Origin: Calamus simplicifolius
Lineage: Eukaryota; Streptophyta; Magnoliopsida; Arecales; Arecaceae
DNA: 64,000 bases
Direction of reading: 5' to 3'
Assembly: GCA_900491605.1 (NCBI GenBank)
Contig: UESW01004633.1
Span: 634,367-698,366, forward strand
Shown: positions 11,741 to 24,689 of the stretch, piece after piece
Position numbering within the stretch: position 1 is the stretch's first letter
Layout: each line of letters opens with the position of its first letter
Translations under genes and position numbers: made by a program
The notes under the pieces: generated by a model
Database searches by the model: none
The model's input: only the letters and a program-made list of their open reading frames with translations
Told to the model about the DNA's origin: nothing

Positions 11741-12405
11741 TGGTCCCAATCTTGAATTGGTTCAGATGAAAGTTTAATCAATTATAATTAGTCTAGAATT
11801 GGGTTGGTAACCAAGCATAAGATTAATTGGACTAGGATTAGGTTAATAACCAAGAAATGGATTTGAACCAACTCAGTTTAGTTCTAAATTAATAGAAATT
11901 GATTCAGACTTAGGCCTAAGTCGATTGAACTAGTTTCTTGATGAGCCGATTCTTCATCAAATTGAATCGATTACTAGTTCGCCAGTCATCTTCTTATCTA
12001 AAATTACTCGAAGCCTTTCCTATACTTGACCTCAACCTGAGATATAGGGATGCTTCAATCGGATTAGCGTTGAGGGTGGTCGGCCATTTGTAGCCAGTAA
12101 CAACGCTTCACTAGGTTTGGCTTGAGCAAGCCAAAGAAGAGCTACTTTTCCAAGAAATTAACAAGTAGAGAAGAAATCCAGGGATGGAACACCAAGATCT
12201 TACTCACCGAGCATTGATCAAAGAAAGATTCAATCCCAACAACATCTCAAGATATGGTGGACGGCAATTCCGACTGGAGTCGGCGAAGACCACTACTTGC
12301 AGTGGAGCTTTCTAGCCGCAAGAAGCATGACAATTTAATTAATGACAAATACGTTAGAATTATTTACAAAATGCAATCAAAGATACATATTCCTATAGAG
12401 TAGTC
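11741..12405. other. Unclassified repeat-like intergenic stretch
   Basis: Contains paired words such as ggttggtaaccaagcataag and ggttaataaccaagaa, and a GC-richer part near 12050-12320. No supported frame. It may be the continuation of the 7900-8409 material into which the L1 inserted, but I could not classify it. Confidence 0.35.
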
Positions 12406-12715
12406 ATTGAAGGCGATTCCTCATTAGGTGGTTACGAAAGGAGAATATTTTTACTGCCCCATTAATCTGATTCTTCGGGACATCTGGTCTATTCTTCAGG
12501 AAATGGTTGCAGCTTAGATATCTCATATTTTTCGAGAAGCCAACTCGGCGGCTGACTGGGTTGCGGCTTCTGTTGCTCAACATACGGGCTACTGGCTATG
12601 GAGTCTGAGAGACCCTTATCCTCCTGTTTTGTTTTAAATTTTATATTCTGATGTATCTGGACTAACTCACACAAGATTACTTTGAAGTCCCGTGTGTACC
12701 AAAAAAAAAAAAAAA
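12406..12715 (+). mobile_element. 3' tail fragment of the same L1 family
   Basis: About 310 bp matching the end of the neighbouring L1, including the RNase H tail (ISHIFREANSAADWVAAS, with a stop before it), the 3' UTR words tctgatgtatctgga and actaactcacac, and a poly(A) run at 12701-12715. Severely 5'-truncated, as expected for dead-on-arrival L1 copies. Confidence 0.8.
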
Positions 12716-13784
12716 TAAACTTTAGGTGGAAGGCAAGTTTGTTGATTAATTATTTTTTAATTCAAAAACCAATCATACGTTTGCTTGTGAGGAAAGAAAA
12801 GTGCCATAATTCATGTGAAAGTTGCATACTTTTGAACTCATTAGATTATTGAATGGATTTAGCAACAAAGAGCATGGAAACATGATCCTTTGCATACAAA
12901 ATTTATACCATAAAGTATTGCACATACTTGAGTGACCGACATGTATGATTTTGGATAGAAACATTCATAGTTCATTCATAGTCTACGCTTGTATAAACAC
13001 TAATAACTCTATTTTTTAATTTTTTTTTAAAATTAATTATAATTATTCAAACTTATATACCGATCATTTAGATTTACATAATACTCTATGATATAAAATT
13101 TATATCATAAGAATTTGTGCTCAAGATTATGCTGGGGTGGTTACAATAATCACGCAATCATTCACTCTGACACTTCAAATAATTCAGATGAAAAGAAAAA
13201 GATTGCTGTAATTAACTTCTTCTTTTTATCGATGAGGATAATTTTTGTTAGCATTGAAAGCAAGGTGTCAAGGACAAGAAGCTGATAGGCAGTAAAGACA
13301 TTTCATAAGATAATTCTAAATGATAATATGTATTACTCATAAAATAAATTATCATTAGATTATTAATAATATTGATTACTGTGTTTGATATACATATATA
13401 ATGCTACAGTAATATTGATTATTATATTTGGTATGACAAATAAATTACGAGCCATATAATATCAAAGTCTTAAAATACTTCTAAATTAAATTTATTAAAA
13501 AATTATATATTATTATATATTTAAAAAAATTATTTATAAATGATAATATTAAAAAAAATTATATTTATAAATGATATTCGAGGTGAGATGCTGGAGACTA
13601 TCGATCAAAAAAAGTTTTGTAGTGTTTGTTTGGAGACGATTGTGGGGCAGCTGGGCAGTGGAGATTCGTGACCCAACTGGTGGAAGAGGGTGTGGCAGGG
13701 ACTTTCAACACAGGCAGCGAAATCGATAAAGGAGGAGGCGAGTAGGCAAGTAGAAAACAATCAAAGAAAGCATGAGCAATTTTG

Positions 13785-13818
<34 letters not shown>

Positions 13819-14717
13819 AATTACTATATCTCTGGTAACTATCCTTTTCTAACTACGCGTTTGGCTGTTTACTTGGCTGGTACTATTTCTAATGGGTCAA
13901 AGAATCCTCGGTCTAAACGGATAAATGGTTGTTAATGGCTAAACGGGTAAATAGTCGGGGATAGTATCATCCACTTCATCCCTATTTATCTGTTCTCATC
14001 CCCGTTAGCTTTAATATAATATATATATATATATTAAATATAAAAATAAAATAAATAGTAAAATACATTTAAATTTTTTTATTTATTCTATTCTTTCATG
14101 CAACCACACTGAACATAAGAGATATAACTTTTTCTTAGTTTTTTTTTAAAGCTTTCAATAAATTATAAGTTTAATAAAATAAATTTATTTTTTTATATAA
14201 ACAGTCTAAGTTTGTCCGATCGGGTATTCCATCACTGCCCGTTAATTATAACGCCATAACGGAAAGGTTTTTTTCAATGAGAACGGGACCGATAGAGGCC
14301 ATTCCGGGCTATCTCTGAGCCATTGTATCTCTATTCCTGAGATAATCTAAATTACCTTATGAGAGATAATTCAGATTATTACTATAAGATAGATTACGAT
14401 TTAAAATATATATCAAATATAATTAGCTGATAAATTTTATTTAAGTTACCGATAATCTGAATAGATTATTGGCTATTAAAAGCAACTTAATATTTAAGTT
14501 ACTAACAGTCACATTTTTTTAGATTGAGACTGAAATGACAAAGAAACCGTGTTTGGTGGCTTTCCATTCCTTCTTTCTTTCACTCTCTCCGTCGTAAATC
14601 AGCGTCTCCCATGGTCTCATGTTCAAAAGTAAGGATATAAGAGAGGTTGCCATATCTTGCAGATGTACACATACAAAAGTTCCTCTTGTTTCAGGTATAC
14701 CAAAGTAGGGACCCTAT
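12716..14717. other. AT-rich intergenic region
   Basis: No supported gene. Contains a (TA)n microsatellite at about 13787-13816, a second short (TA)n near 14021-14034, and two stretches rich in GATAATCT-like words (13300-13450 and 14330-14480) that could be old MITE debris. The interval 13850-14320 has several aacgg/gggtaa words but no clear element ends. Confidence 0.4.
13787..13816. repeat. (TA)n microsatellite
   Basis: Uninterrupted TA dinucleotides, about 14-15 units. Confidence 0.95.
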
Positions 14718-16166
14718 TCACATCTCAAACACATGACGCAAGAATCTCTCCATTTTATCTTTCTCGAGAGCTATCCACACATTCACACCTCTTGTTCCCA
14801 TGCCACTACCACTGGAGAGCAGCAGGACAAATTCATCCATCCCACCAACCACAGGTCCACCATACAAAGGCTTCCCATGCCCAAAGTTCAACTCGTGGAA
14901 GGGAAGTTTCCACCAGGCAGAAATAAAGAAGCTTCCATTAAGAGTGGAAGGCACTCCTTTGTAAACCTCCAGCCAGTCTATTACAGACCTGACATACTCA
15001 TCTGTGACCCTCCCTATGGCCTCCTTCACCATCTCCACACAGAAAGAGAAAGGCTTCTCACCCAAGTCTGTCACCTTAGCACTAGCTGCGGCTGTGATCA
15101 CAGCATTGCCGCTGAACCCTTCTGGCAAAGGTGGTGACATCCTGGTCCTTATGTCCACTGCAAACAGAACAGAGGAAATCCCATCTGGGTTATCGAAGAC
15201 AGCCTTCGTTCTTGCCCTCCATATGTGAGCCACAATGGCCTCAAAGCTAGAGCACTTTGTCACAGTCTTGTCCTTGAGACGTTTGATCATGTCAGGGCTG
15301 AAAGAAAACATTCTGAAGTCATGGTCTGGTAAGATCCTTGGGAGAGGAGTGGATGGGGAGGGTTGGATTGGTGAAGTAAAGGATGATGCCGATGCGAGGG
15401 GTGTGGCTTCTGCTAGCTTGGTATATTCTGCATGCTGGAACTTTATCTGAGGAGGGTCTCTTGCTCTGATGCATGACCTATCAATATTAAGCACATGAGT
15501 CTTTATGGCTTCTCCCCTGCAGATTGATGCAAGATTCTCAAACATCTCAGCTGCTGCTTTCCCATCAAGTATGCTGTGGTTTGTAACAAAACCAATCGAA
15601 AATCCTCCACATTCGAATCTCGTGACCTGTGCGATCACACACACACAAAATCAGAACCAAAGAAAAATCATACTTAGCAAGGCTAATTTTATATTAAGAT
15701 GTAATGACTTAACCTGAATTGTGAAAATGGGAGTCTCAGCAAGACTCTTGAAACCCTCTGTTCCAAGAACAAGATGCCGAAATGAAGGGTTTGGTAGGGA
15801 CAGATTCCCAAGCTCATTCAATCTAAGCCTTGATGTTGCACCAACAAACAAGACCCCAGCATTGTTGCAGACCAGCTCCAGCCTCTTTGTTTGGGGATTG
15901 AAATTGAGCCTCCCAGCCATAAAATAGTAAGGGATCAAAAGAACCTCAGATACTGATCTCCTCACTCTCTCAGTCAGATCAAATGTTGGGGTTCCACCAC
16001 CTGGTGGGACTTCATAGAAGAATACTGTCTCAACAGGAAAAGCCACTGTCTGGTCTATGTTTGAAAGATAGAGAGTCTTTATAGGTGATGGATTTCTTGG
16101 AGAAACCAGGCTTTCTATTCCTCCTTTTCTAACATCATGATCTGTTATGGAAACAGAGATCTCCAT
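14718..16166 (-). CDS. BAHD acyltransferase (omega-hydroxyacid/fatty alcohol hydroxycinnamoyltransferase-like), two exons
   Basis: Cytosolic acyl-CoA-dependent transferase of the BAHD family, which moves hydroxycinnamoyl or other acyl groups from CoA to alcohols or amines. Exon 1 is 16166-15714 and exon 2 is 15626-14718, joined in phase 0 over an 87 bp GT-AG intron; 453 residues, normal for the family. The N-terminal half has the LYLSNIDQ and YYFMAGRL segments. The catalytic HxxxD motif is intact (H168-S-I-L-D172) right after the intron, inside the typical CGGFSIGFVTNH context. The C-terminal structural motif, usually DFGWG, reads NFGHG (398-402). RDPPQIKFQH is reminiscent of omega-hydroxypalmitate feruloyltransferase and related cutin/suberin enzymes, which is why I lean that way. 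Both exons are fully open, so the gene looks functional. Exact substrate cannot be told from sequence. Confidence 0.9.
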
Positions 16167-16224
16167 GGAGCAGAAGATAGCAAGACAATTTGTTTGAAGA
16201 AAGAGGCGAAGGAATTACGCGCAG

Positions 16225-16245
16225 CATATCGACTATTTAACAAAG
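16225..16245 (-). promoter_or_regulatory. Possible TATA-like box of the BAHD gene
   Basis: The minus strand reads TGTTAAATAGTC about 65-75 bp upstream of the ATG at 16166. This is the only TATA-like word close to the start. Weak evidence. Confidence 0.3.
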
Positions 16246-17228
16246 ATTTTTAGTTTATCCATAGGAGAAGAACATCTTCAGAAAGAAGCAAGAAAAGCAT
16301 GATGTCAGGTGGATCGTATCCTTTTGTAGCCCATGCTTCCATCTTTTTTTAATGCAAATGAAGGGTAACCATTCTCAATTCATGCACCCTCATAAGTCGG
16401 CATGACAATGTCATTTCTTTCATAATGATGGGGGCTTTGTGCACCACCAAAGAGCATGCCCAGAAGGAACAAAGAGCATGCCCAGAAGGGGGATTAGTTA
16501 AAAGTAGTTGGATGCTAGTCAGATCCTTCCAATTTAAAACCGAAACAACCTCACAAGAACCCATGAGAAAGTATGGAAGCTGATCTAGACTACTCAAGGA
16601 TGCTGCACTATGTTTGGTAGGCTGCAAACTAACATCAAGTTTGTTCAGAAAAATGTAAAAATATGAGATGATTATAGACTTATGGGAGTTTTCTGGTTGC
16701 TCCTGAGATTAATTTCCCAGGAGAGAAATTGGATCAGGTTCTAGAATAAGTTCACGTGTTAGTGGAGAGGTTGATCATTTCAAGTCATAGAATTCATCGC
16801 AAGGACAGTTTCATGTGCACTGAGTTCACCAAGTATCGTCTGAATAGCAAAAAGGTCATGCTAGTTTTGATGCTCAAATCCAACACTAATCTTCTACGGA
16901 AACGCAAACAGAACCTTGAAGATCCAAACAAGACACTCATTGACACATAAATTATGCATTGCAAAGGTAGTTATATTTTAAGGTTCGTGATTACAACACT
17001 GTGGCATAGGTTCATGTCAAACATGATTAGATTTCAAATGCCTACTTTTTTTAGTTTGTATATGTAATTAAAGCCTAAGAAATGGAGAAGCCGTAAGATG
17101 AATTTTTCTGCGTGCCAACTTTAGTTTTCAGACAATAGTTCGAAACAAGGCATAATTCCACGTCATCTGTTAATCCTTGTGAATATTCAACCGATTAACT
17201 TCAGGATAATCATAATTCAACTACATAA
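16246..17228. other. Intergenic, no gene seen
   Basis: No supported coding region. A short direct duplication, aaagagcatgcccagaagg, occurs twice in tandem near 16450-16487. Otherwise unremarkable. Confidence 0.4.
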
Positions 17229-17349
17229 TGCAGTGTTTGATATGGGGGATAAGGAAGGATATCCCCCTTATTCCCAAATGCTATAGCTAGAGGGATAGAT
17301 CTGAAAAAGTTTAATCAGAGGGGATAACCCATGTTAACTTATTCCCTAA

Positions 17350-17683
17350 GGTAGTGTTTGATAGGAAAAATATTATCCATGGATAAGTGTACGGGATAGA
17401 GTTTATCCCCTGGCTATCCCTAGGGATATCCCTTGGCTATCCCATTGATCATATCAAATGCAAAAATGTAAATTCATAGGATAACCTTTTTTACTCTTAT
17501 TTGGAGGGATAACCAGCTATTCCTACATTTCTAGGGAATAAATTGAGGGGATATCCCATGGTTAATCATGGATTATCCCTTTGGTTAACTTTATTCTGTG
17601 CTATCCCTTATAGTTATGGCTTTTGGGAATAAGAGGGGATATTCCCTGGATATCCCCTCTTATCCCCTATTTCAAACACTACC
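17350..17683. mobile_element. Inner Tourist-like MITE, copy 1
   Basis: 334 bp element with terminal inverted repeats GGTAGTGTTTGAT...TCAAACACTACC, flanked by TAA at 17347-17349 and 17684-17686. Internal words such as ttatcccctggctatcccta are shared with copy 2. Confidence 0.85.
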
Positions 17684-17686
17684 TAA

Positions 17687-18031
17687 GGTAGTGTTTGATA
17701 GAAAAAATGTTATCCATGGATAAGTGTACGGGATAGAATTTATCCCCTGGCTATCCCTAGGGATATTCCTTGGCTATCCCATTGATCATATCAAATGCAA
17801 AAGGTAAATCCATGGGATAACCTTTTTTTACTCTTATTTGGAGGGATAACCAGCTATTCCTGCATTCTCTAGGGAATAAATTAAGGGGATATCCCATGGT
17901 TAACCATGGTTAACCATGGATTATCCCTTTAGTTAACTTTATTCCCTGCTATCCCTCATAGTTATGGCTTTTGGGAATAAGAGGGGATATCCAGAGGATA
18001 TCCCCTCTTATCCCCTATTTCAAACACTACC
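17687..18031. mobile_element. Inner Tourist-like MITE, copy 2, head-to-tail with copy 1
   Basis: 345 bp, nearly the same sequence and orientation as copy 1, flanked by TAA at 17684-17686 and 18032-18034. The central TAA is shared, so the arrangement is TAA-copy-TAA-copy-TAA. Small indels, for example an extra ggttaaccatgg unit near 17900, separate the copies. Confidence 0.85.
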
Positions 18032-18177
18032 TAAGGAACCCACGAACAACTAAAGTTATCCCTTGATGGCAGATTTGTAATTTTAAAAAGGTACTTATTC
18101 CCTCAGCTATCCTCTGGATAAATGCTATATTATACATTTATCCAGGGATAGCTTTTGGGCTATCAAATACTACCTAA

Positions 18178-20090
18178 AAGATTAAGGAAACAATTTTTGA
18201 TTAGATGGACTAAATTTAGTGTTGCTTGATGGACTCCATATATTTTCAAGCTAAATTTGGGGTGTATCTCCTTTTCTTCCTTTCTGAATTCTCAACTTCT
18301 CATATTTTCACAATCATCTTAGCAACCTTGCTCTGTTATGGTCCATATGCATTGCACATTCAAAGGCTATCTTCAATTATATCATTGAATGACATCAGAA
18401 CTGCTGGGGGGCTGACAAATAAAATGCATTCATCTAGAAAAATTTTACATCTTTAATTGAGTAGTTTTAAGATTACTGAGAGAAATGCAAGACTTGACAG
18501 CTCACAAAAAGATATAGAACAGTTGTCTTGCCTAAGCATTGCAACAAGAGGTGACCCTCATCATCATTTTCCCAAGAATGGATAAAACAGAAGAGCTGCA
18601 ACAATGAAAGGATCCAAAAATGATCTTACAGAAAATCCAGACTAGAAGAGAGCAAGCTATGCCATGATAACTTCGGAAAAATACAAGTTTTTGATACAGT
18701 TTTCTTGATCTCAATCTGATGTCCTAGTTTTACAAATCTTAAGCAACTAAAAGACAATTGCCCTACAAATTCAATACAATAAGCAAGACTGTCACAAAGC
18801 AGTGCAAGGAAAGAACTGATCTGGATTCGTTCTCCTCTTTTCGCTTTTCTTTCTAAACATACAGCATATGATCTAGCTAATGGTAGACATAGAACATTGA
18901 CAGATGTTTAGTTCTAATAATCTCCAAAAGATGAATAAAAAAAATTTTCTCAAATACTATAGGAAAACATTGGCTCAATTTAAAATTGATAGAATTCAAG
19001 AAAACCGAATATGAATCTATTACCCCATAATCCTTATTTCAGTAATATTGAAACACAATATATAATTGAGAAAGTACGTACCTTGTTCTGTCATTATTGA
19101 AAATGAAGAATACTGGAACGGAATTGATGCAGCAGTGTTGTACGTTGATTTGGTTGAAAATTATGCTTTCAGTTTGTTAATACAATTGTAGGGGATTTTT
19201 CTCTGATGATGATGAAAGTTATCAGAAATGCTTAAATAGAGGAAGGTATCCTTCCGTAGGAACCTTTCTGACAAATAAAGATCTCTTTACTGAAAAGATA
19301 CTCTTTTATGAATGGACTTCTTTTCTTATAAATCGTATCCAATTCGAACCATAACCGACTTTATGTAATCATGTTTCTATTCAATCCATCATAAAATTAG
19401 AGTCATATTATCGGTATCTACATAAAATTAATTCTTAATGTGTAATTAACTTTATTAAATCACTTATTATTGGACTAACATTATGATAATCAAATATACA
19501 TTTTATATACGTTGATTCATTTAATTATTTTTTGAAAAAATAGTACTCAAGTAAATAAAATGGGACAATATCTCATTCATAAATAACAACATTATACCCT
19601 TTTCTTTTCGAGAATAAAGGAGGGGCCCACACATTCATTATCAAATGAAAGTAAAGTAGGTTGCAAATGAAATGCTGCTGGAGGTTGACGCTCAGCTTGT
19701 GTCTCGGTAACTCATGACTTACACTACTCTTTCCAGTACAGAGGTTGCTCCACTGCTTAAACCTTTCGAGCACAGTAGCCACAAAGGTACAGTTATTGTT
19801 AGAATAAAACTGTATGAAAAATCTGGATTTTGAGGCGTGAATGAACACTTTCCTTTTAGTGTTTATTTGCCCCCACTAATAGTTGCAAATGGGAATCCGC
19901 AAAAACACTTCAGGATACAACAAATCCAAGATTATTGTTTGCAAGCAATAATCTTCTGTTGAGAACATCCTTTTTTTTATAGAGAATAAAAAGTCATATT
20001 AAAAATGATTGGAATGAATGTTGTATTCAAGAGATACATCTTTTGGGCGTAACTGAAAATTATTTCAAAAAAGGGACCGCAGAAATTAAC
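18178..20090. other. Intergenic, no gene seen
   Basis: Low-complexity AT-rich DNA without a supported reading frame or recognised element ends. Confidence 0.4.
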
Positions 20091-20334
20091 TGCAAAACCA
20101 AATTCGGTTTGGGCTTGACTTTCATGCCCAAGATGCCCCAAGTGCCCAAATGCCCATCTTTGACTTTAAATATATATTATAGGCCCAATTTATTTAGGCC
20201 CAACTCATCCTTCCTTTAATACCCATTTCAATAAGAGAAAGAGTCCACCAATATATATAAATAAGTATCTAATTCTCTAGTTATTCAATGTGGGACTAAT
20301 CCCATTCACATCCTTCACACAAACTACACTTACA
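20091..20334 (-). repeat. 3' LTR of the 20-25 kb Copia element
   Basis: On the minus strand begins TGTAAGTGTAGTTTG and ends GGTTTTGCA. It shares ttcggtttgggcttgactttc and the downstream sequence with the copy at 24690-24901; several indels separate the two, indicating age. Confidence 0.8.
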
Positions 20335-20346
20335 ACCCCCCACTTA
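20335..20346 (-). promoter_or_regulatory. Polypurine tract of the Copia element
   Basis: The minus strand reads AAGTGGGGGGT directly before the TGTAAG start of the 3' LTR, the expected plus-strand priming site. Confidence 0.75.
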
Positions 20347-20777
20347 GTTTGTGTGAACTCGGAATAGTCATATACATAGCTAAATGCATACTTAAAGGTA
20401 ACTTTCGTTTTAAACCTTTAGTTAGTATAAGTAATTCAAGACATTAGCAAAATCACAAGTGGCCCAAGCTTAAACTGTGATTCTTTTCGCTAAATCGGAA
20501 TTGCCACACACACATCACTACATATGACTTTTAAAGTAGTTCTCATAATAATCAGCACTATTAAGGCCATGTGCTACATCCTGATTTCATGAACATTTAC
20601 AAAGTTTTATTTACTTTGCTAGAAGCGGCACCACTCCTCATGCTCATATAGGTGAAATAATTTCATTAAGAGTGTTTGTATTACACTCACCCTCTTATAA
20701 TCATGGTACTAACTTGCTAACTAGCAAGACCTAGCACTCAAACCCTTATCATTAACTTGTTATTACCCATTAAACTT

Positions 20778-23700
20778 CTAACTTAGTGTTAATGCTAATA
20801 TAGAAGTTGGGTTCCCACTAAGGATAAGTTTAGTTGAAGGATTGTAAACCCATTTAGCAGCAGTACTCCTTACTAAGTCTCTTGCGAGAGCTTTAGTAAA
20901 CGGATATGCTAGATTTTTACAAGACCTCACATAGGTAATAGTTATTATACCATCAGTGATTAATTGTCTCACATATTCATGCCTTAGACTTATATGCCTT
21001 GACTTCCCATTATATATCTTACTGAGCGCTCTTGACATAGTAGCTTGACTATCGCAATGCAAGAAAATAGATGGCATCGGTTGTGGCCACAACTCTATAT
21101 CTAGTAACAAATTTCTCAGCCATTCAGCTTCCTTGCCTGCTGCTGCTAAGGCAATAAACTCTGACTCCATGGTCGAATGCGTTATGCATGTTTGCTTCTT
21201 GGAAGCCCAGGAGACAGCACCGCCTCCTAATGTAAATATCCATCCAGAAATCGATATTTTGTCATGGGTACTTGTTATCCAACTAGCATCGGAATAACCT
21301 TCTAACACAGCTGGAAAGCTATTATAAAACAATCCCAAGTCTTTGGTCCTTTTAAGATATCCAAGAACTCTTGCGATCGCTTTCCAATGCATTACTCCTG
21401 GATTTTTAGTGAATCTCGAAAGCTTACAAACTGCAAAAGCTATATCAGGTCTAGTGCAATGCATAGCATACATTAGACTTCCTATAGCACTAGCATACTC
21501 GACTTGAGCAACAGCTCTACCAGAATTTTCAGTCAAATGAATAGAAACATCATAAGGAGTGTTTGCCTCCTTAATATATAAATGATTAAACTTGGTTAAT
21601 ATTTTCTCAACATAATGAGATTGACAAAGTGCAAAACCCCCACTATGTCTCTTAACTTTGACACCTAAGATCTTGTCTACCTCAGCTAAGTCTTTCATTA
21701 GAAATTTTGTGGAAAGATAAGCCTTAGTATCATTTACTCCATCCATGTTAGTACCTATTATAAGCATGTCATCAACATAAAGACATATAATTACACCAAA
21801 GTTTTCTGTGAATTTAGAATAAATGCATCTATCAGCACCATTATGCTTGAAACCATATTCTAAAATCACCGAATCAAACTTTTCATGCCATTTCTTTGGA
21901 GCTTGTTTTAAACCATATAATGATTTTGTTAGCTTACATACTTTATGCTCATTTCCTGGTAGAACAAAACCCTCAGGTTGTTCCATATACACTCTTCATC
22001 TAGATCATCATTCAAGAAAGCTGTATTAACATCCATTTGATGAATACATAAGTTATAAATGGATGCTAATGCAAACAACAATCTTATAGAAGTAATCCGA
22101 GCAACAGGAGCATAAGTATCAAAATAGTCAAAGCCCTCTTTTTGCCAAAACCTTTAGCCACCAACCTTGCTTTGAAGAGTTTACCATCTTTTATTTTAAA
22201 TACCCATTTACATCCAATAGGTTTATAATTAGGAGGTGGATCAACCAAAACCCATGTACCATTTGATAATAAAGAATCCATTTCATCATTTATAGCTTCT
22301 TTCCAGAAAGATGAATCTCTTGAAGCCAAAGCTTCATTATACGTCTTAGGAGTTATATCCTCCTCTACATTTAATAAGATATGAATCTTATTAAGTACAT
22401 TATTATTTCTATCACCTTCCACAAGAAAAATAATAGCTTGAGAGGAAATGAAATCATGATCCAATACTTTTTCTTTTCTAGTTCTTTGGCTTCTCCTTAT
22501 TTCCACTTGTTCTTGAATTTTAGTATTTTTGTTATCAACAAGTAAAGGAGAACTAGAACCATCAGGAATATTGGTTTCATCCACACCACCTAATAATGAT
22601 TTAGATGTTGACTTATTCGTGGAATCATCACGAGTTTTATTTTTCAAGAAATTGAACATCTCTAGATTCCACAATTACATTAGACTCCAAGTCTAACAAC
22701 CTATAGGCTTTGGAATTTTCAGCATATCCTACAAATATACTTTTAGCTCGTGGCCCTAACTTTGTTCTTTAGGATCTGGAACTCTATAAAAAGCTAGATA
22801 ACCCCAAACCCGAATATAACTTAAATTTGGTTTTCTACCATTCCATAATTCGTAAGGGGAAGTCTTTGTAATCTTTGAGGGTATTCTATTATGCACATGG
22901 CAAGTACTAAGTAATGCTTCACCCCAAAGGTTCATGGGAAGCTTAGAACTTAGCAACATTGAATTCACCATATCCACAAGGGTTCTATTCTTTCTCTTAG
23001 CCAATCCATTCTGTTGTGGAGTATAAGGAGAAGTTCTTTGATGTATTATTCCATGTTCTTCACAAAAAGAAGTAAATACAGCAGGAAATATTCTCCACCT
23101 CTATCACTTCTAAGTATTTTTATTTTCTTTTCCTTTTAATTTTTAATAATTGATTTATACAATTTAAACTTGTCGAACACTTCATCTTTATGCTTCATAA
23201 GATAGACATAGGTATACCTAGAGTAATCATCAATGAATGTGGCGAAATATCTATTTCCTCCTCTAGTCAAATTTCATTTAATTCACATATGTCCGAATGA
23301 ATAATTTGTAAAATTTCAGAATTTCTTTCGGACTTAGGAAATGGTAATTTAGTCATCTTAGCTTGAATGCAAATTTCACACTTATCATGGTTATCATTTT
23401 CGTATGTTATGTAACCATTTTTAGCCATAAACTTAAGTGATCTAAAATTTACATGTGCTAAGCGTGAATGCCATAAATTAATTGATGAACCAACCATATA
23501 AACAGAAAGTTTGAACATTCCATCACAAGCATATCCCTTCCCAACAAAGACCCCATTCTTTGAGAGGATAAGTTTGTCGGATTCTAAAACAGTCTTGAAT
23601 CCTCCTCTACAAAGAAAATTTGCAGAAATTAAATTCTTCCTAATTTCTGGTACATGAAGAACATTAATTAAAGTTAACTTCTTTCCCAAAGTAAAATGGA

Positions 23701-24680
23701 TTTCGATGGTTCCTTTGTCATGAACTTTGACAGCATTATTATTTCCATCAACACTTCATGTCCTTGAGCAGCAACTTCATAATTCTTGAATTGATTCTTA
23801 TCATTGCATATATGAATAGTTGCACCCGAATCAACCACCAATCATTGGTGTTGAAGACAGAAGCCATATGCACTTCGGTTACCATTGAAATTTTCATTTC
23901 GGAAACCATAGCAACAAGATTTTGTAACTCTTTCTCTTGTGCTTCAGCCACATTAACTTTGCCACTAGAACCAATATGATCATTCTTCATTTTCTTCCAA
24001 AATCTGCACTCCTTTTTGAAGTGCCCTTTCTCTTGCAATAGAAACAAGTCTTATTCTTCTTGGAATCATTGCTTGAACTTGATTCAGGATTCTTCTCTTA
24101 TTTCTAGATTTGTTCCCGAATTTATTCCCAGCCTTGTTGACATCAACAAAATTCACTTTGGAATCAGATTCTACTCCAAGCCTTTACCATCTCGAATTCT
24201 TGTTTCTTCTTCAATTCTGAGATGTTTTTGCAATTGTTCCAAAGTGAAACTTTCAGAAGAATGCAACAACTTCTTCCTATAATCATTCCAAGATGGAGGA
24301 AGTTTGGCAATTATAGCCCCTACTTGTAATGGTTCACCAACATCAACTTTCAAATCTTTCAATTTGGATACTAGAATTTGTAATTCATGCACTTGATCCA
24401 AAACCGAAATATGATCAACCATATTGAATTCAAAAAATTGTAGTGCAAGAAACTTATCTGCTCTTTATTTTTTGGTGTTGTATTTGAATTCCAAAGCATT
24501 CCAGATTTCTCTAGGAGACTGAACCGAAGTGAACAAGTCATATAGACGGTGTTGAGAATGTGGGCAGCAAGGGACTAGGAATTTGTGGCAAGTTCGGATC
24601 TAACACATATCCAACCTTCAAAGCAGTAAGGAAGAACATCATTTTATCCTTCCAACGAGGTTCATGTTATGAAGTAAAAT
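20778..24680 (-). pseudogene. Copia gag-pol remnant
   Basis: Gag (UBN2-type; VHELQILVSKLKDL, LPPSWNDYRKKL) spans about 24171-24680. A damaged zinc knuckle (KGHFKKECRFWKK) sits near 24000. The protease region is at about 23750-23900. The integrase zinc domain (LWHSRLAHVNFRSLK...CEICIQAK) and IHSDIC lie at 23267-23689. More integrase (KNRTLVDMVNSMLLSSKLP, ELWNGRKPNLSYIRVWGY) is at 22756-23004. RT covers about 22340 to 21500 with KSLYGLKQAPKKWHEKF and the catalytic YVDD (21992-20778 frame). The RNase H domain ends the frame (SDASWITS, THSTMESEFIALAAAGKEAEW). At least five frame changes make it non-functional. Confidence 0.85.
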
Positions 24681-24689
24681 TCAGTACTC

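Larger units (their letters stand above)
17229..18174. mobile_element. Outer Tourist-like (PIF/Harbinger) MITE, split by two further copies
   Basis: The outer element is flanked by TAA (17226-17228 and 18175-18177). Its left terminus is TGCAGTGTTTGATA; its right terminus ends CAAATACTACC, the inverted partner. Removing the two inner copies leaves about 261 bp (17229-17349 plus 18035-18174). TAA duplications with GG-TGTTTG-like termini are typical of Tourist/PIF-Harbinger MITEs. It is AT/GGATA-rich and non-coding. Confidence 0.75.

Noticed and set aside
13850..14320. Possible hAT-like fragment with aacgg/cggg words
   Set aside because: No inverted ends or 8 bp duplication found.
14733..15717. 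Plus-strand frames opposite the BAHD gene
   Set aside because: Antisense shadows of a well-supported gene.
16349..16627. Minus-strand frame of 92 codons upstream of the BAHD gene
   Set aside because: No recognisable protein feature and contains a small tandem duplication.
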